A stretch of 52,281 nt of DNA from Streptomyces sp. NK15101 (GTDB lineage Bacteria > Actinomycetota > Actinomycetes > Streptomycetales > Streptomycetaceae): assembly GCF_020400725.1 (NCBI RefSeq), contig NZ_JAINVG010000051.1, positions 1 through 52,281 of the forward strand, read 5' to 3'. Each line of letters begins with the position of its first letter. The stretch's first letter is position 1. Shown piece after piece: positions 26,935 to 35,169 of the stretch. The notes under the pieces are model-generated. The model saw nothing but the letters and a program-made list of their open reading frames with translations, was not told the DNA's origin and made no database searches. The position numbers and the translations under genes were made by a program.

Positions 26935-29298
26935 TCAGCGCTGCAGGGTGAGGACGCCCGGCCGGTACGGCAGTCGGTCGTAGGGGCCGCCCGCGTCCGG
27001 GGACTTGCCCTGGTAGAGGAACTGCAGGTTGCAGGGGTCGACGGTCATGGTCTGGTCGGGGTTGTCGCGGACCAGATCGCCGTGGCTGATGTCGTCGGTC
27101 CAGGTGGCGCCGCTGTTGGCCTTGCCCGCGAAGGGGTTGCTCTCGGTGGCGGCCTGGGGCGTCCACGAACCGTTCAGGCTGGTGGCGGTGAACGAGCGGA
27201 AGTAGCGGTGCTCGTTCGCGCCCCGGGCCTCGACGATCATCAGGTACTGGTTCTGGTCCTTGACCTTGTAGACCTGGGGCGCCTCGAAGAGGTTCTTCAC
27301 GGTGTCGCTCATGACCGTCGTGTACGACGAGCCGAAGCTGCCCGGGAAGTTCCCGATCGGCATGCTGGCCCGGTAGACCTTGCCGTTGTCACCGGCGAAG
27401 AACAGGTACATGTTCCGGTCGTCGGCGATCAGGGTCTGGTCGATCGGGCCGGTGCCGGATTCGGTGCGGGGGATGCTGCCGGTGAAGAGCGGCCGTGGCG
27501 CGGACCAGCTGTCGGGGTCGGCGGGGTCGCTGGACGTGCGGTAGCTGAAGGGGGACGCACCCCACTGGTACGCAAGGACCCAGATCTTCTTGGGCGCGAA
27601 GTAGAACAGTGTGGGCGCCACCGCGTTCCGGCTCATCTTCGTCTGGCCGGCCGACACCATGCCGGACCAGTTCGTGAAGGGGCTGAACGCCATCGAGCCG
27701 TACGAGGTTCCCGACGCGCTCGACGCGTAGACCAGGTGCTTGCCGCCCAGCACCACGTGGGTGAAGTCCTTCACCGCGTCCCACCCGTTCGACGGCCGTG
27801 CGAGGGCACCCGTCGAGCTCCACTTGTACGTCGGCGGAAGAGCACACGTGCCGCCGCCCGTCCCGGACGGAGCGGTCCACTTCTGGTTGCCGACGGAGGC
27901 GCAGGTGTACAGCTGGATCCTGGTGCCGTTCGCGGTGGCGGCGCCGACGGCGTCGAGGCACAGCCCGGACTGGACGCCGGTGATCGTGCCGTCGGTGTTG
28001 ATGTTCCACTGCTGGTTGGCGCCGCCGTTGCAGTCCCAGACGACCACCGAGGTGCCGTTGGCGGTGCCCTTGCCCTTGGCGTCCAGGCACTTGTCGTCGT
28101 GGACCTTCAGCTGCTTGGCGGCGGTGTGGGTCCAGCGCTGATCGGCCTGTCCGCTGCAGTCCCACAGCTGCGCCTGGGCGCCGTTGGCGGTGGCGGAGCC
28201 GGGGACGTCGATACAGCGGCCGGAGGCCACGCCCTTGATCTCCCCGGTACCGCCGGCCGGCTTGGCCGGGGTGGTGCCGGATCCGGACTTGAGGGCGTTC
28301 ATGACGGCGGTGTACGCGGGCTTGGGCTTGCCGTCGTCGTCGAACAGCAGGGGGCTTTCGCCGCTGCGCCAGGAGTCGCCGTCACGGACGCCCCACACCG
28401 TGATGCCGGTGCACCGGGCCACGGACAGACAGGCGCTGACCGCGTTCGCGTAGTGGGTGGGTGACGCCTGGGCGATGTCCAGCTCGGTGATCTGGACGTC
28501 GACGCCCAGGGCGGCGAAGCCGGCCAGGGTGGCCTGGAAACTCGCCGGCGGGCCGCCCGCCCCGAGGTGGCTCTGGAACCCGACGCAGTCGATGGGCACG
28601 CCGCGGGACCTGAAGTCCTTGACCATGCGGTAGACGCCCTGGGTCTTGGCGTCCGACCAGTTCTCGATGTTGTAGTCGTTGTAGCAGAGCTTGGCCGAGG
28701 AGTCGGCCGCGCGGGCGGTGCGGAACGCTTCCTCGATGAAGCCGTCGCCCAGCACCTTCTGGAAGACCGAGTCACGGAGCCGGCCGCTGCCGCCGTCGGC
28801 GAACGCCTCGTTGACCACGTCCCAGGCGTAGATCTTGCCCTTGTAGTGGGTCATCTCGGTGGTGATGTGGTGGTTCACCACGCTGCGCAGCGTCTTCGCG
28901 TCGCGGATGGAGCCGACCCAGGAGGGGAGCTGCGAGTGCCAGACCGTGGTGTGGCCCCGTACGCGCTGGCCGCGTGCCAGGGCGCGGTCGACGATCCGGT
29001 CGGCGGGGCCGAAGTCGAAACGGCCGCGGGACGGCTCGATGGCGTCCCACTTCATCTCGTTCTCCGGGGTGATCATGTTGAACTCCCGGTCGGCGATCGC
29101 GGTGTACGCCGAGTCGCCGAGCCTGCCGGCGGCCACCGCGGTGCCGAAGTACCGGCCCGAGGGGGTCGCCTGGGTCCCCAGGCCTGCGGCTCCGGCGGAG
29201 CTGGGGAGGAGCGTCACGACACCCGCCACCACTGCCGCGGCCGACAGTCCTGTCGCCAGTGCCCGGCGACGCCGGCGGAGCCGGTGCAGGCCCTTCAT
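26935..29298 (-). CDS. bifunctional GH10 xylanase - CBM13 - GH62 arabinofuranosidase
   Basis: A 787-residue secreted fusion enzyme. Signal peptide ends near residue 38 (SSAGAA). GH10 spans ~42-337, with acid/base E164 (WDVVNEAF) and nucleophile E272 (QITELDIAQ). Residues ~352-476 form a ricin-type CBM13 trefoil with three QxW-containing repeats. Residues ~485-787 are GH62 (KWSSTGALARPSNGWDAVKD, then KDFTHVVLGGKHLVYAS and NLQFLYQGKSP near the end). One chain should cut the xylan backbone and remove arabinose branches, a natural pairing for arabinoxylan. The ATG at 29298 has GAGGAG upstream. It heads the operon with GH74 and lies 401 bases downstream of the AbfB-tailed sigma factor gene. Confidence 0.94.
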   Translation of the reverse strand: MKGLHRLRRRRRALATGLSAAAVVAGVVTLLPSSAGAAGLGTQATPSGRYFGTAVAAGRLGDSAYTAIADREFNMITPENEMKWDAIEPSRGRFDFGPADRIVDRALARGQRVRGHTTVWHSQLPSWVGSIRDAKTLRSVVNHHITTEMTHYKGKIYAWDVVNEAFADGGSGRLRDSVFQKVLGDGFIEEAFRTARAADSSAKLCYNDYNIENWSDAKTQGVYRMVKDFRSRGVPIDCVGFQSHLGAGGPPASFQATLAGFAALGVDVQITELDIAQASPTHYANAVSACLSVARCTGITVWGVRDGDSWRSGESPLLFDDDGKPKPAYTAVMNALKSGSGTTPAKPAGGTGEIKGVASGRCIDVPGSATANGAQAQLWDCSGQADQRWTHTAAKQLKVHDDKCLDAKGKGTANGTSVVVWDCNGGANQQWNINTDGTITGVQSGLCLDAVGAATANGTRIQLYTCASVGNQKWTAPSGTGGGTCALPPTYKWSSTGALARPSNGWDAVKDFTHVVLGGKHLVYASSASGTSYGSMAFSPFTNWSGMVSAGQTKMSRNAVAPTLFYFAPKKIWVLAYQWGASPFSYRTSSDPADPDSWSAPRPLFTGSIPRTESGTGPIDQTLIADDRNMYLFFAGDNGKVYRASMPIGNFPGSFGSSYTTVMSDTVKNLFEAPQVYKVKDQNQYLMIVEARGANEHRYFRSFTATSLNGSWTPQAATESNPFAGKANSGATWTDDISHGDLVRDNPDQTMTVDPCNLQFLYQGKSPDAGGPYDRLPYRPGVLTLQR

Positions 29299-29357
29299 GA
29301 CTCTCCTCGGGGGCCCTGCGTACCGGTCGCCCGGAGCGGGTGGATGTGCTGCGTCAT
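29295..29357 (-). CDS. possible 20-codon leader peptide coupled to the xylanase gene
   Basis: An ATG at 29357 opens a 20-residue frame rich in His, Pro and Gly (starts MTQHIHPLRA) that ends in TGA at 29297-29295. That TGA overlaps the xylanase ATG in ATGA, the usual geometry of translational coupling. A weak purine tract (GAAAG) precedes the ATG. It may be a chance frame; nothing else proves translation. Confidence 0.3.
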   Translation of the reverse strand: MTQHIHPLRATGTQGPRGES

Positions 29358-29366
29358 GGGAGGAAC

Positions 29367-29380
29367 TTTCTTCAGGGGAC
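29367..29380 (-). promoter_or_regulatory. leader motif shared with the sigma factor gene
   Basis: Read on the minus strand, TCCCCTGAAGAA followed by AGT lies about 70 bases upstream of the xylanase start. The same 12 bases, followed by GGT, occur just upstream of the sigma factor start (31288-31299). It may be a common control site or part of a common 5' leader. Apart from the leader peptide, the 29299-29699 gap shows no gene. Confidence 0.4.
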
Positions 29381-29699
29381 ACGTCAGTGGGGGACGTCCG
29401 CCTGCCGCGCCGGTACGTCATGGCGGGCGGCAGGAAGGACACCCCTGAAGTGGAGGCTTCCGGGCGCGCGGGCTCGTAACAGAAAAGTCGCGCCGCCCGC
29501 AGGATTGCCCGGTGATGCATCTCGCAGGCAGAAAGCGTTATGCCGGGCGCCGCGGTCCGGCCGCGCCCGCGGAGAGGGCACGACCGGACTCGTCAACGGT
29601 GAACGCCGGTCACGGCGTGGTGCGGGAGACGGCAGGATCGTGCTGGAGGATCACCGGCTGTCACTGCTCACTCGGCCGGATCGCCCGACGAGCGGGTGC

Positions 29700-31280
29700 T
29701 CAGGCCCACGCCCTGCGCACGACGAAGGAGGCCTGGCCCGCGAAGGCCCGGGTGCCGTCGGAGCCGTCGAGCCAGACGCCACCGTCCCGGTGGCGGAGGA
29801 CCGATCCGGGATAGTTGTGCGCGTGCAGGGTCACCGACCCGGCGACCGTCCCGGGGCCCGGACAGAAGGTGGCGTCCTCACGGAACAGTTCGCTGCCGTC
29901 GTCGGTGCTCAGCCGTAGCCGCAGGTACTGATGGCGAAGGTACCGGCCGTCCGCCGCACGGAAGGTGACGCACCGTGGGTCGGCCAGTCCCCCGAGGACC
30001 GTGAGGGTGACCCGTTGCCTTCCCTGCGCGCTGCTGGACGCGGAGACTCGGCCGAGCGTCGCGAAGTCGCCGGCGTACGTGACGAACAGGCCGGGTCGGT
30101 CCACGGACTCCAGCGACTGCGCACCCAGGGGGACGGTGGCCGCGACGGCGGACGGACCCGTCGGGGACGGAGTCACCGGAGACGGGCTCACCGGAGGCGG
30201 TTCGGCCGACGTGGTGGTGCGCGACGGGATCGGCGCGGGAATGCCGACCGTGGGAGCGGCGACGACGCCGGGCTCCCGAGGCGCCGGTTCGGGCCAGGTC
30301 GCGTAGGTGGCGGTCCCGGCGATGAGCACCGCGCCGGTGGCGAGGCTCACCAGCGGATGAGCGGTCACCGCGTGGAGTTTGCCGGTCAGCGCGCCGTGCG
30401 GACCGCCTCCCCCCGTCGCCGTGCCGACGGCGACGGGTGCCGTGGCCAGCCCGGCGGCGCCGGCGGCCGTACCCGACAGCAGGCCCTTGGCGGCCAGCGC
30501 GGCGACGAGTCCGGCCGGGACGGCCAGCGTCGTGAGGCTGAGGGGCAGCAGTTCGGCCGGAACCCGTTCTGTCGTCGTCGCCGTGCAGACCGGGCAGTCA
30601 CGGGTGTGCCGCGCCATCCGCTTGCGCCACACCGACGCGCGGTGACCGTCCCAGCCGGCGACGGTCTCGGCCAACTGCGGACAGCGCGGGTCGGCCTCGA
30701 GCGCGGCGACGATCGTCCGGCACAGCTCCAGCTGCTCGCGCATGCGCTGCAGGCGCACTCCGACGTGGGCGACCGTGAGCCCCGTCGCGGCGGCGATGTC
30801 CTCACGGCTCAGCAAGCCGGCGCACTCCTGCCACCACAGCGACAGCAGCATCCGGTGGTCCGGGTCGAGCCACCGGCCGGCTTCGACGACCCGACGGCGC
30901 TCGTCCGACACGTGCAGCCGCAGGATCGTCACGTCCACGGGTTCGGCGCCGGCGTCCGGTATCCGGTACGCCTCGTCGATGACCGTGGTCCGGTCGGCGA
31001 AGACGTGTTGCCGGTGCCAGTGGGTGTTGATCTGGCGGAGCGTGATCGACACCAGCCAGGACCGGAAGCTCTCCGGGGCACGCAGGGAAGGCAGGTCGCG
31101 CACCGCGCGCAGCAGGGTCTCCTGGACGACGTCGTCGACGTCGGCATGTCCGCTCAGCGCTCGCCCGACGATGTTGTAGACCAGCGGCAGGTACGCGGAG
31201 ATCAGCTCCTCGCGCGCCCGGTCGTCACCGGCCTGCGCCGCGACGACCAGCTCCGCGTGGTCCGCATCCATGAGCCCCAT
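29700..31280 (-). CDS. ECF sigma factor with built-in zinc anti-sigma motif, membrane segments and AbfB/CBM42 domain
   Basis: A 526-residue regulator. Residues ~10-90 are sigma region 2 (ISAYLPLVYNIVGRAL, DVDDVVQETLLRAV, SFRSWLVSITLRQINTHW) and ~120-190 region 4 (LSREDIAAATGLTVAHVGVR). H225-TRD-C229-PV-C232 is the HxxxCxxC site of zinc anti-sigma domains. Hydrophobic stretches lie at ~243-266 and ~305-328, then a Pro/Ser-rich linker, then an AbfB-type beta-trefoil at ~388-526 (VDRPGLFVTYAGDFA, CVTFRAADGRYLRHQYLRLR, GSVTLHAHNYPGSVLRHRDG), which binds arabinofuranose branches in known enzymes. I infer a single-chain membrane receptor that turns on the arabinoxylan genes downstream. Two membrane passes would put the lectin back inside the cell, so topology is unsettled. 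Start at the ATG at 31280 (GAAGG upstream). Confidence 0.88.
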   Translation of the reverse strand: MGLMDADHAELVVAAQAGDDRAREELISAYLPLVYNIVGRALSGHADVDDVVQETLLRAVRDLPSLRAPESFRSWLVSITLRQINTHWHRQHVFADRTTVIDEAYRIPDAGAEPVDVTILRLHVSDERRRVVEAGRWLDPDHRMLLSLWWQECAGLLSREDIAAATGLTVAHVGVRLQRMREQLELCRTIVAALEADPRCPQLAETVAGWDGHRASVWRKRMARHTRDCPVCTATTTERVPAELLPLSLTTLAVPAGLVAALAAKGLLSGTAAGAAGLATAPVAVGTATGGGGPHGALTGKLHAVTAHPLVSLATGAVLIAGTATYATWPEPAPREPGVVAAPTVGIPAPIPSRTTTSAEPPPVSPSPVTPSPTGPSAVAATVPLGAQSLESVDRPGLFVTYAGDFATLGRVSASSSAQGRQRVTLTVLGGLADPRCVTFRAADGRYLRHQYLRLRLSTDDGSELFREDATFCPGPGTVAGSVTLHAHNYPGSVLRHRDGGVWLDGSDGTRAFAGQASFVVRRAWA

Positions 31281-31286
31281 TCCCAC

Positions 31287-31320
31287 CTTCTTCAGGGGAG
31301 TGATCCGCCGAGTACGGCGG
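31287..31320 (-). promoter_or_regulatory. sigma gene leader: shared motif and small hairpin
   Basis: 31288-31299 repeats the TCCCCTGAAGAA motif found before the xylanase gene; here it also supplies the RBS. Just upstream, CCGCCG and CGGCGG (31305-31310 and 31315-31320) form a perfect 6-bp dyad with a 4-base loop, in the expected 5' leader or promoter. The rest of 31321-31611 carries no gene I can support. Confidence 0.4.
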
Positions 31321-31611
31321 CATACCCTAGCCCCGGCGAAGGTACACGGCCAAAGCCCGCGCCTCGGGTGGACGGGCTGGGCCGTGCCGATGCTGAGCCG
31401 CACGCCCCGAGAACCCGGTCCCGTAGGCCCGACTTCGTCTCCCGCCGGAATCCGATGGGCCACGCAAGCAGGCCGCCGGCCCCTGGACGCGGGTTCCGCG
31501 CACCGGTCTTCGGGGCCGAACCGGCAACGAGCCCGGGACCTGCACCGCTTGGCCCCGGGTCCGGACGGCGTCGCCGCGTCCAGGGCGACGCACGTTCCGT
31601 TCTCGAACGCT

Positions 31612-32271
31612 TCAGTTCCGCCTGTCGGTTTCGTCGTCCCGGTCGGCTTCGGGTGCGTGTTCAGGTGTCCATGTGTATTCCATCTGGCGGGCGGTGCGGC
31701 GGGCGAGTCGTTCACCGAAGAGGCGGCCCACGATGTGCAGGCTGGCGTCGATGCCGGCGCTGATCCCGGCGGAGGTGATGATGTCGCCGTCGTCGACCCA
31801 TCGGACGTCGGTGCGTACCCGGATGTCCGGCCGGCGTCGGGCCAGTTCCTCCTGGTCCTCCCAGTGGGTCGTGGCCGGGCGGCCGTCCAGTGCCCCGGTG
31901 GCGGCCAGGAGGAAGGCTCCGGTGCAGATGCTGAACGTCAGCACGGAGGTCTTCCGGCGCCTGGCCAGCCAGTCGATGACCTTCGGGTCCGCCTCGGCCG
32001 CCGTGGTGACGCCCCCGGGGATCACCAGCACGTCGAAGGGCGGGTCGTCATCGAGGGTGTGATCCGGTACGACCCTCAGTCCTCCGCGGCAGCGGACCGG
32101 GCGATCGGTCGCCGCGACGGTCAGGACGCGCAGCAGGGGCCTGTCGTCGGCGGTGCGGGCCAGCCGTCCGGCGGTGCTGAAGACCTCGAAGGGGCCTCCC
32201 ATGTCGAGGACCTCGACCTCGTCGAAGACAAGCATTCCGAAGGTCGATGGAGCGGTGGTGTCAGGCTTCAT
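31612..32271 (-). CDS. DJ-1/PfpI-family protein
   Basis: A 219-residue class-I glutamine-amidotransferase-like protein of the DJ-1/PfpI superfamily. The nucleophile elbow holds C116 (TFSICTGAFLLAATGALDG), with the family's N-terminal acidic residues in FDEVEVLDMGGPFEVF (15-30) and the late AGISAGIDASLHIV block. Relatives include isonitrile hydratases and the sensor halves of GlxA-type regulators. Its exact reaction is unknown. Start at the ATG at 32271. It is divergent from a GlxA-type regulator that carries the same domain (71 bases between starts), so the regulator probably controls it. Confidence 0.85.
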   Translation of the reverse strand: MKPDTTAPSTFGMLVFDEVEVLDMGGPFEVFSTAGRLARTADDRPLLRVLTVAATDRPVRCRGGLRVVPDHTLDDDPPFDVLVIPGGVTTAAEADPKVIDWLARRRKTSVLTFSICTGAFLLAATGALDGRPATTHWEDQEELARRRPDIRVRTDVRWVDDGDIITSAGISAGIDASLHIVGRLFGERLARRTARQMEYTWTPEHAPEADRDDETDRRN

Positions 32272-32342
32272 GACCCAAGGATCGGATGGCGGGGGCACCG
32301 GCCGGCAGTGCCGGAAACGGCATCCATCGCTAGGATTCCGTC

Positions 32343-33296
32343 ATGCGACATCACCGGGTGGCCTGCCTCGTGTTCGACGGGATGGCTCCGTTCGAATGGG
32401 CCACGGTCACCGAGGTGTTCGCGGTTCCGCGGCCGGAGTTGGACGTGGACCGGTGGTACCGGTTCGAACTGTGTGCGGAGAGGCCCGGTCCCCACCGGGT
32501 GGTGGGCGGCTTCGACCTCGTCGTGCACCACGGGCTGGACCGGCTCCGACACGCCGACACGATCATCGTCCCGGGAGTGCCGGACGTGCGCCGCGACGTC
32601 TCCCCGACCGTCCTGGACGCGCTGCGGGACGCCTTCGCGCGAGGGGCCCGCATGGTGTCCGTCTGCAGCGGTGCGTTCGCCCTGGCGGCCGCCGGCCTGC
32701 TGGACGGCAAGAAGGCGACCACGCATTGGCGGTACGCCGGTCTGCTCCAGGAGCGGTATCCGAAGGTGACGGTCGACGCGTCGGTGCTCTACGTGGACAA
32801 CGGGTCCGTCGTCACCGCCGCCGGTACCGCCGCCGGCATCGACGTCTGTCTGCACCTCGTCCGCAAGGACCACGGCGCGGACGTCGCCACTCGCGTCGCC
32901 CGCCGCATGGTCGTGGCCGCGCACCGCGAAGGGGGCCAGGCCCAGTTCGCCGAGCATCCGGTGGGCAGGGCGCCGTCCGACGATCCGATCGGCGCCGCGG
33001 TGGGGTACGCGCTGGACCATCTGCACCGGCGTGTCACCGTCGACGAACTGGCCGGCATGGCGCATCTCTCGGTGCGGCAGTTCGAACGTCGCTTCGCCGA
33101 CGCGGTCGGCTCGCCGCCCGGCCGCTGGATCACGGACCAGCGGATCCGGGTCGGTGCCGCGCTGCTGGAGGCGTCGGACCAGCCGATCGACGCGGTGGCC
33201 GACCGCGTGGGCATGACCGTCGCGGGGTTCCGCCGCCACTTCCGGGAAAGGATGGGCGTGAGCCCTTCGGTCTACCGGAGCCAGTTCCCGCACTGA
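32343..33296 (+). CDS. GlxA-family regulator (PfpI domain + AraC helix-turn-helix)
   Basis: A 317-residue regulator. Residues ~5-185 form a DJ-1/PfpI-like sensor domain with C108 in the elbow (VSVCSGAFALAAAGLLDG). Residues ~220-315 hold the AraC double helix-turn-helix (VTVDELAGMAHLSVRQFERRF, then AVADRVGMTVAGFRRHFRERMG, ending VSPSVYRSQF). It should bind DNA in the short gap to the divergent PfpI gene and respond to a small ligand. The start at 32343 fits the family's usual N-terminus. It is complete and of normal length. Confidence 0.93.
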   Translation: MRHHRVACLVFDGMAPFEWATVTEVFAVPRPELDVDRWYRFELCAERPGPHRVVGGFDLVVHHGLDRLRHADTIIVPGVPDVRRDVSPTVLDALRDAFARGARMVSVCSGAFALAAAGLLDGKKATTHWRYAGLLQERYPKVTVDASVLYVDNGSVVTAAGTAAGIDVCLHLVRKDHGADVATRVARRMVVAAHREGGQAQFAEHPVGRAPSDDPIGAAVGYALDHLHRRVTVDELAGMAHLSVRQFERRFADAVGSPPGRWITDQRIRVGAALLEASDQPIDAVADRVGMTVAGFRRHFRERMGVSPSVYRSQFPH

Positions 33297-33380
33297 GCGG
33301 CATCACCGGAGCACCCGAGACCCCCGCTCCGGTCCGGCGCGCCGGACCGGAACGAACACCGCGGGGTCCGGGCCGAACAC

Positions 33381-33417
33381 GGTGTCCGTCCCGGCACACG
33401 GCGCCGGGACGGACACC
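33381..33417. terminator. bidirectional terminator hairpin
   Basis: Perfect 15-bp arms (33381-33395 and 33403-33417) with a 7-base loop, midway between the convergent GlxA-type regulator and CBS-domain gene. Confidence 0.85.
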
Positions 33418-33435
33418 GGGGACGGAGGTTCGCCG

Positions 33436-33852
33436 TCAGTCGGTGGACAGGGCCTCGAGGAGGTCGCCGACCTGCGGGTCCGGCAGCGCGCGGGCGACGT
33501 CGGCCTGAGCGACCATGCCGACCAGGCGGTGACCGTCGATCACCGGCAGCCGCCGCACCTTGTGCGACGTCATCGTGCGCAGGATCTCCCCCGCGTCGTC
33601 GTCCGCCCCGATCGTGACCGCCTCGCCCTGGGCGAGCTCGCCCGCCTTCACCTGGGCCGGGTCCTTGCCCGCGCCGAGCACCTTCACGACGATGTCGCGG
33701 TCGGTGAGCATCCCCTTCAGCCTGTCGTCGGTGCCGCAGATCGGCAGGGCACCCACACCCATCCGGGTCATCTTCCGTGCGGCTTCGAGGACGGTCTCCT
33801 CGGCGCCGATGCACTCGGCGCCCTCGGTCATGATCTCGCGTGCGGTCGTCAT
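33436..33852 (-). CDS. two-CBS-domain protein
   Basis: A 138-residue protein made of two CBS motifs and little else. The first ends in LKGMLTDRDIVVKVL (~45-59), the second in LVGMVAQADVARAL (~110-123). Pairs of CBS motifs (a Bateman module) bind adenine nucleotides and usually report cell energy or redox state. Stand-alone proteins of this kind are common in Streptomyces, often near stress genes. The ATG at 33852 has AGGAAGG seven bases upstream. It is a single-gene unit; no partner enzyme is attached or adjacent. Confidence 0.93.
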   Translation of the reverse strand: MTTAREIMTEGAECIGAEETVLEAARKMTRMGVGALPICGTDDRLKGMLTDRDIVVKVLGAGKDPAQVKAGELAQGEAVTIGADDDAGEILRTMTSHKVRRLPVIDGHRLVGMVAQADVARALPDPQVGDLLEALSTD

Positions 33853-34020
33853 CACACTGCCTTCCTGATGTGCACTTGCGGTTCGTGCCGGCCCGCACCC
33901 CCTCGGGCGCGGACCGTCAACACACGCGTATCCCGCACACCGGCCGCGTAACACCCGCGGAACCTCCTCCACCCCACCGCCGCAAAGCCGGCCTCCCATG
34001 CTGCGGGCACTTCACGCTCT

Positions 34021-34381
34021 TCATGTCCGGGCGGGCGGTCTTGCAGGCGGTGCGACAGGCCGAGGCCTCCGATCCTCCGACACCGCCGGCACCGCAGGGC
34101 CTGGCGTCCCTCGACCGCGACCGGGCCGTGTGGGGAACTCGCCGGCCTGTCCGGTCAGCCGTCCGGGGAAGTCGCGAGCGGCCGACCAGATGCTGAGGTC
34201 GCGGGCGATGGCGTCGATGCCGGTCGCCGTGGTCGCCTCGTGCTCGTTGCGGGCGGTGTCACGACGGGCGATCTCGTGGCCTCCTTCCCCCAGGACCGGC
34301 CACGGAGGCGAACCAGACGGGGTCCACCTCGTCGGGCTGGACGACGACGAAGGTGTTGTCGGAGTCGCCGCCTCCCATGAA
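34021..34381 (-). pseudogene. possible small frameshifted gene of unknown function
   Basis: Starting near 34380, one frame reads MGGGDSDNTFVVVQPDEV and on to WFASVAGPGG. A frame one base off, joined in a run of G near 34290, continues with natural-looking sequence (EIARRDTARNEHEATTATG, then DLSIWSAARDFPGRL). Together they would form a protein of ~85-120 residues. I do not recognise it. A sequencing error in the G-run is as likely as decay. The remaining gap, 33853-34020 and 34382-34476, shows nothing. Confidence 0.3.
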
Positions 34382-34476
34382 ACACGACGCCGCTCCACCA
34401 GCCGCTCCAGGTCGAAGGTACGGTCGGTGAGCAGGCCCAGGTGGCGACGGTCACGCTGGAGGGTGCGAGGGGCGGG

Positions 34477-34899
34477 TCACACGAGGCCGGCACTGTGGCG
34501 ATCGTCGGCGAGGTCGAAGACCCGGTCCATCCCGGTCAACTCCAGCAACCGTCTGATCTGGCCGGCCAATGGTCCGACAAGAAGCAGACGACCGGGCCGA
34601 CGGTGAGCTTCGATGAGCTCCTGAAGGAAGGAGGAATCGCCGAAGGTGGCCCCCGACAGGTCCAGAACGATCCGTCCGGCCCGTGCCCTGCGCGCGGCGC
34701 AGAGCGCGCTGTGCAGGCAGGGCAGGGTGTCCCTGTCGAATTCGCCCCGTGCGCTGAGCAGCCAGGTCCCGGCGGAGGCGGTGGGCTCGCGCGTTACCGT
34801 CGCGACGCCGCCGGGCGACCTACAGGTGTGAGGTCCTACCCCCAGGAGACCCTGATGGGCCCCGTCCTCCGCGAAACCACGAACCGCGATCATGCACAT
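34477..34899 (-). CDS. STAS-domain anti-sigma-factor antagonist
   Basis: About 140 residues. A STAS domain covers residues ~33-140: LLSARGEFDRDTLPCLHSAL, then the phosphoacceptor loop RIVLDLSGATFGDSSFL with S89/S90, then RPGRLLLVGPLAGQIRRLL and MDRVFDLADD. Such proteins free a sigma factor by binding its anti-sigma kinase, and are switched off by phosphorylation of that serine. The start is uncertain; I use the ATG at 34899. It is divergent from a HATPase gene (35170) of the partner kinase type, so the two may form one switch. Confidence 0.85.
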   Translation of the reverse strand: MCMIAVRGFAEDGAHQGLLGVGPHTCRSPGGVATVTREPTASAGTWLLSARGEFDRDTLPCLHSALCAARRARAGRIVLDLSGATFGDSSFLQELIEAHRRPGRLLLVGPLAGQIRRLLELTGMDRVFDLADDRHSAGLV

Positions 34900-35169
34900 A
34901 CGCCTGGCTTCCACCAACGGACGAGGCGGCTTCTCTCTACCAGTCTGCGCCCTGCGGCGACTCCCTGCGCTTCCCGACGCGGACAGCCGGGCGAGTAACG
35001 GCATCACCCCTCCTGTCGTGCTTCCGAGTGGAGCGTCCTCCGGCAGGAGGGGCAGCACATCGGCAGGACAGCTCCGCATTCCGAGCAAGGACGACTACGC
35101 CGCGTGCATGGCTGGTGGCGGCGGTGGGCAGAGGCCGTTTCGGAGACCGCACGGGCAGGAGGAGCGATC

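Noticed and set aside
29362..29370. Half-site similar to the GAAACTTTC boxes reported upstream of some Streptomyces xylanase genes
   Set aside because: GGAACTTTC differs at one base and there is no second half or repeat. The shared TCCCCTGAAGAA motif overlaps it and explains the position better.
31281..31715. N-terminal extension of the sigma factor frame
   Set aside because: The frame is open, but composition is not protein-like and the sigma region 2 begins just after the ATG at 31280, which has a good RBS.
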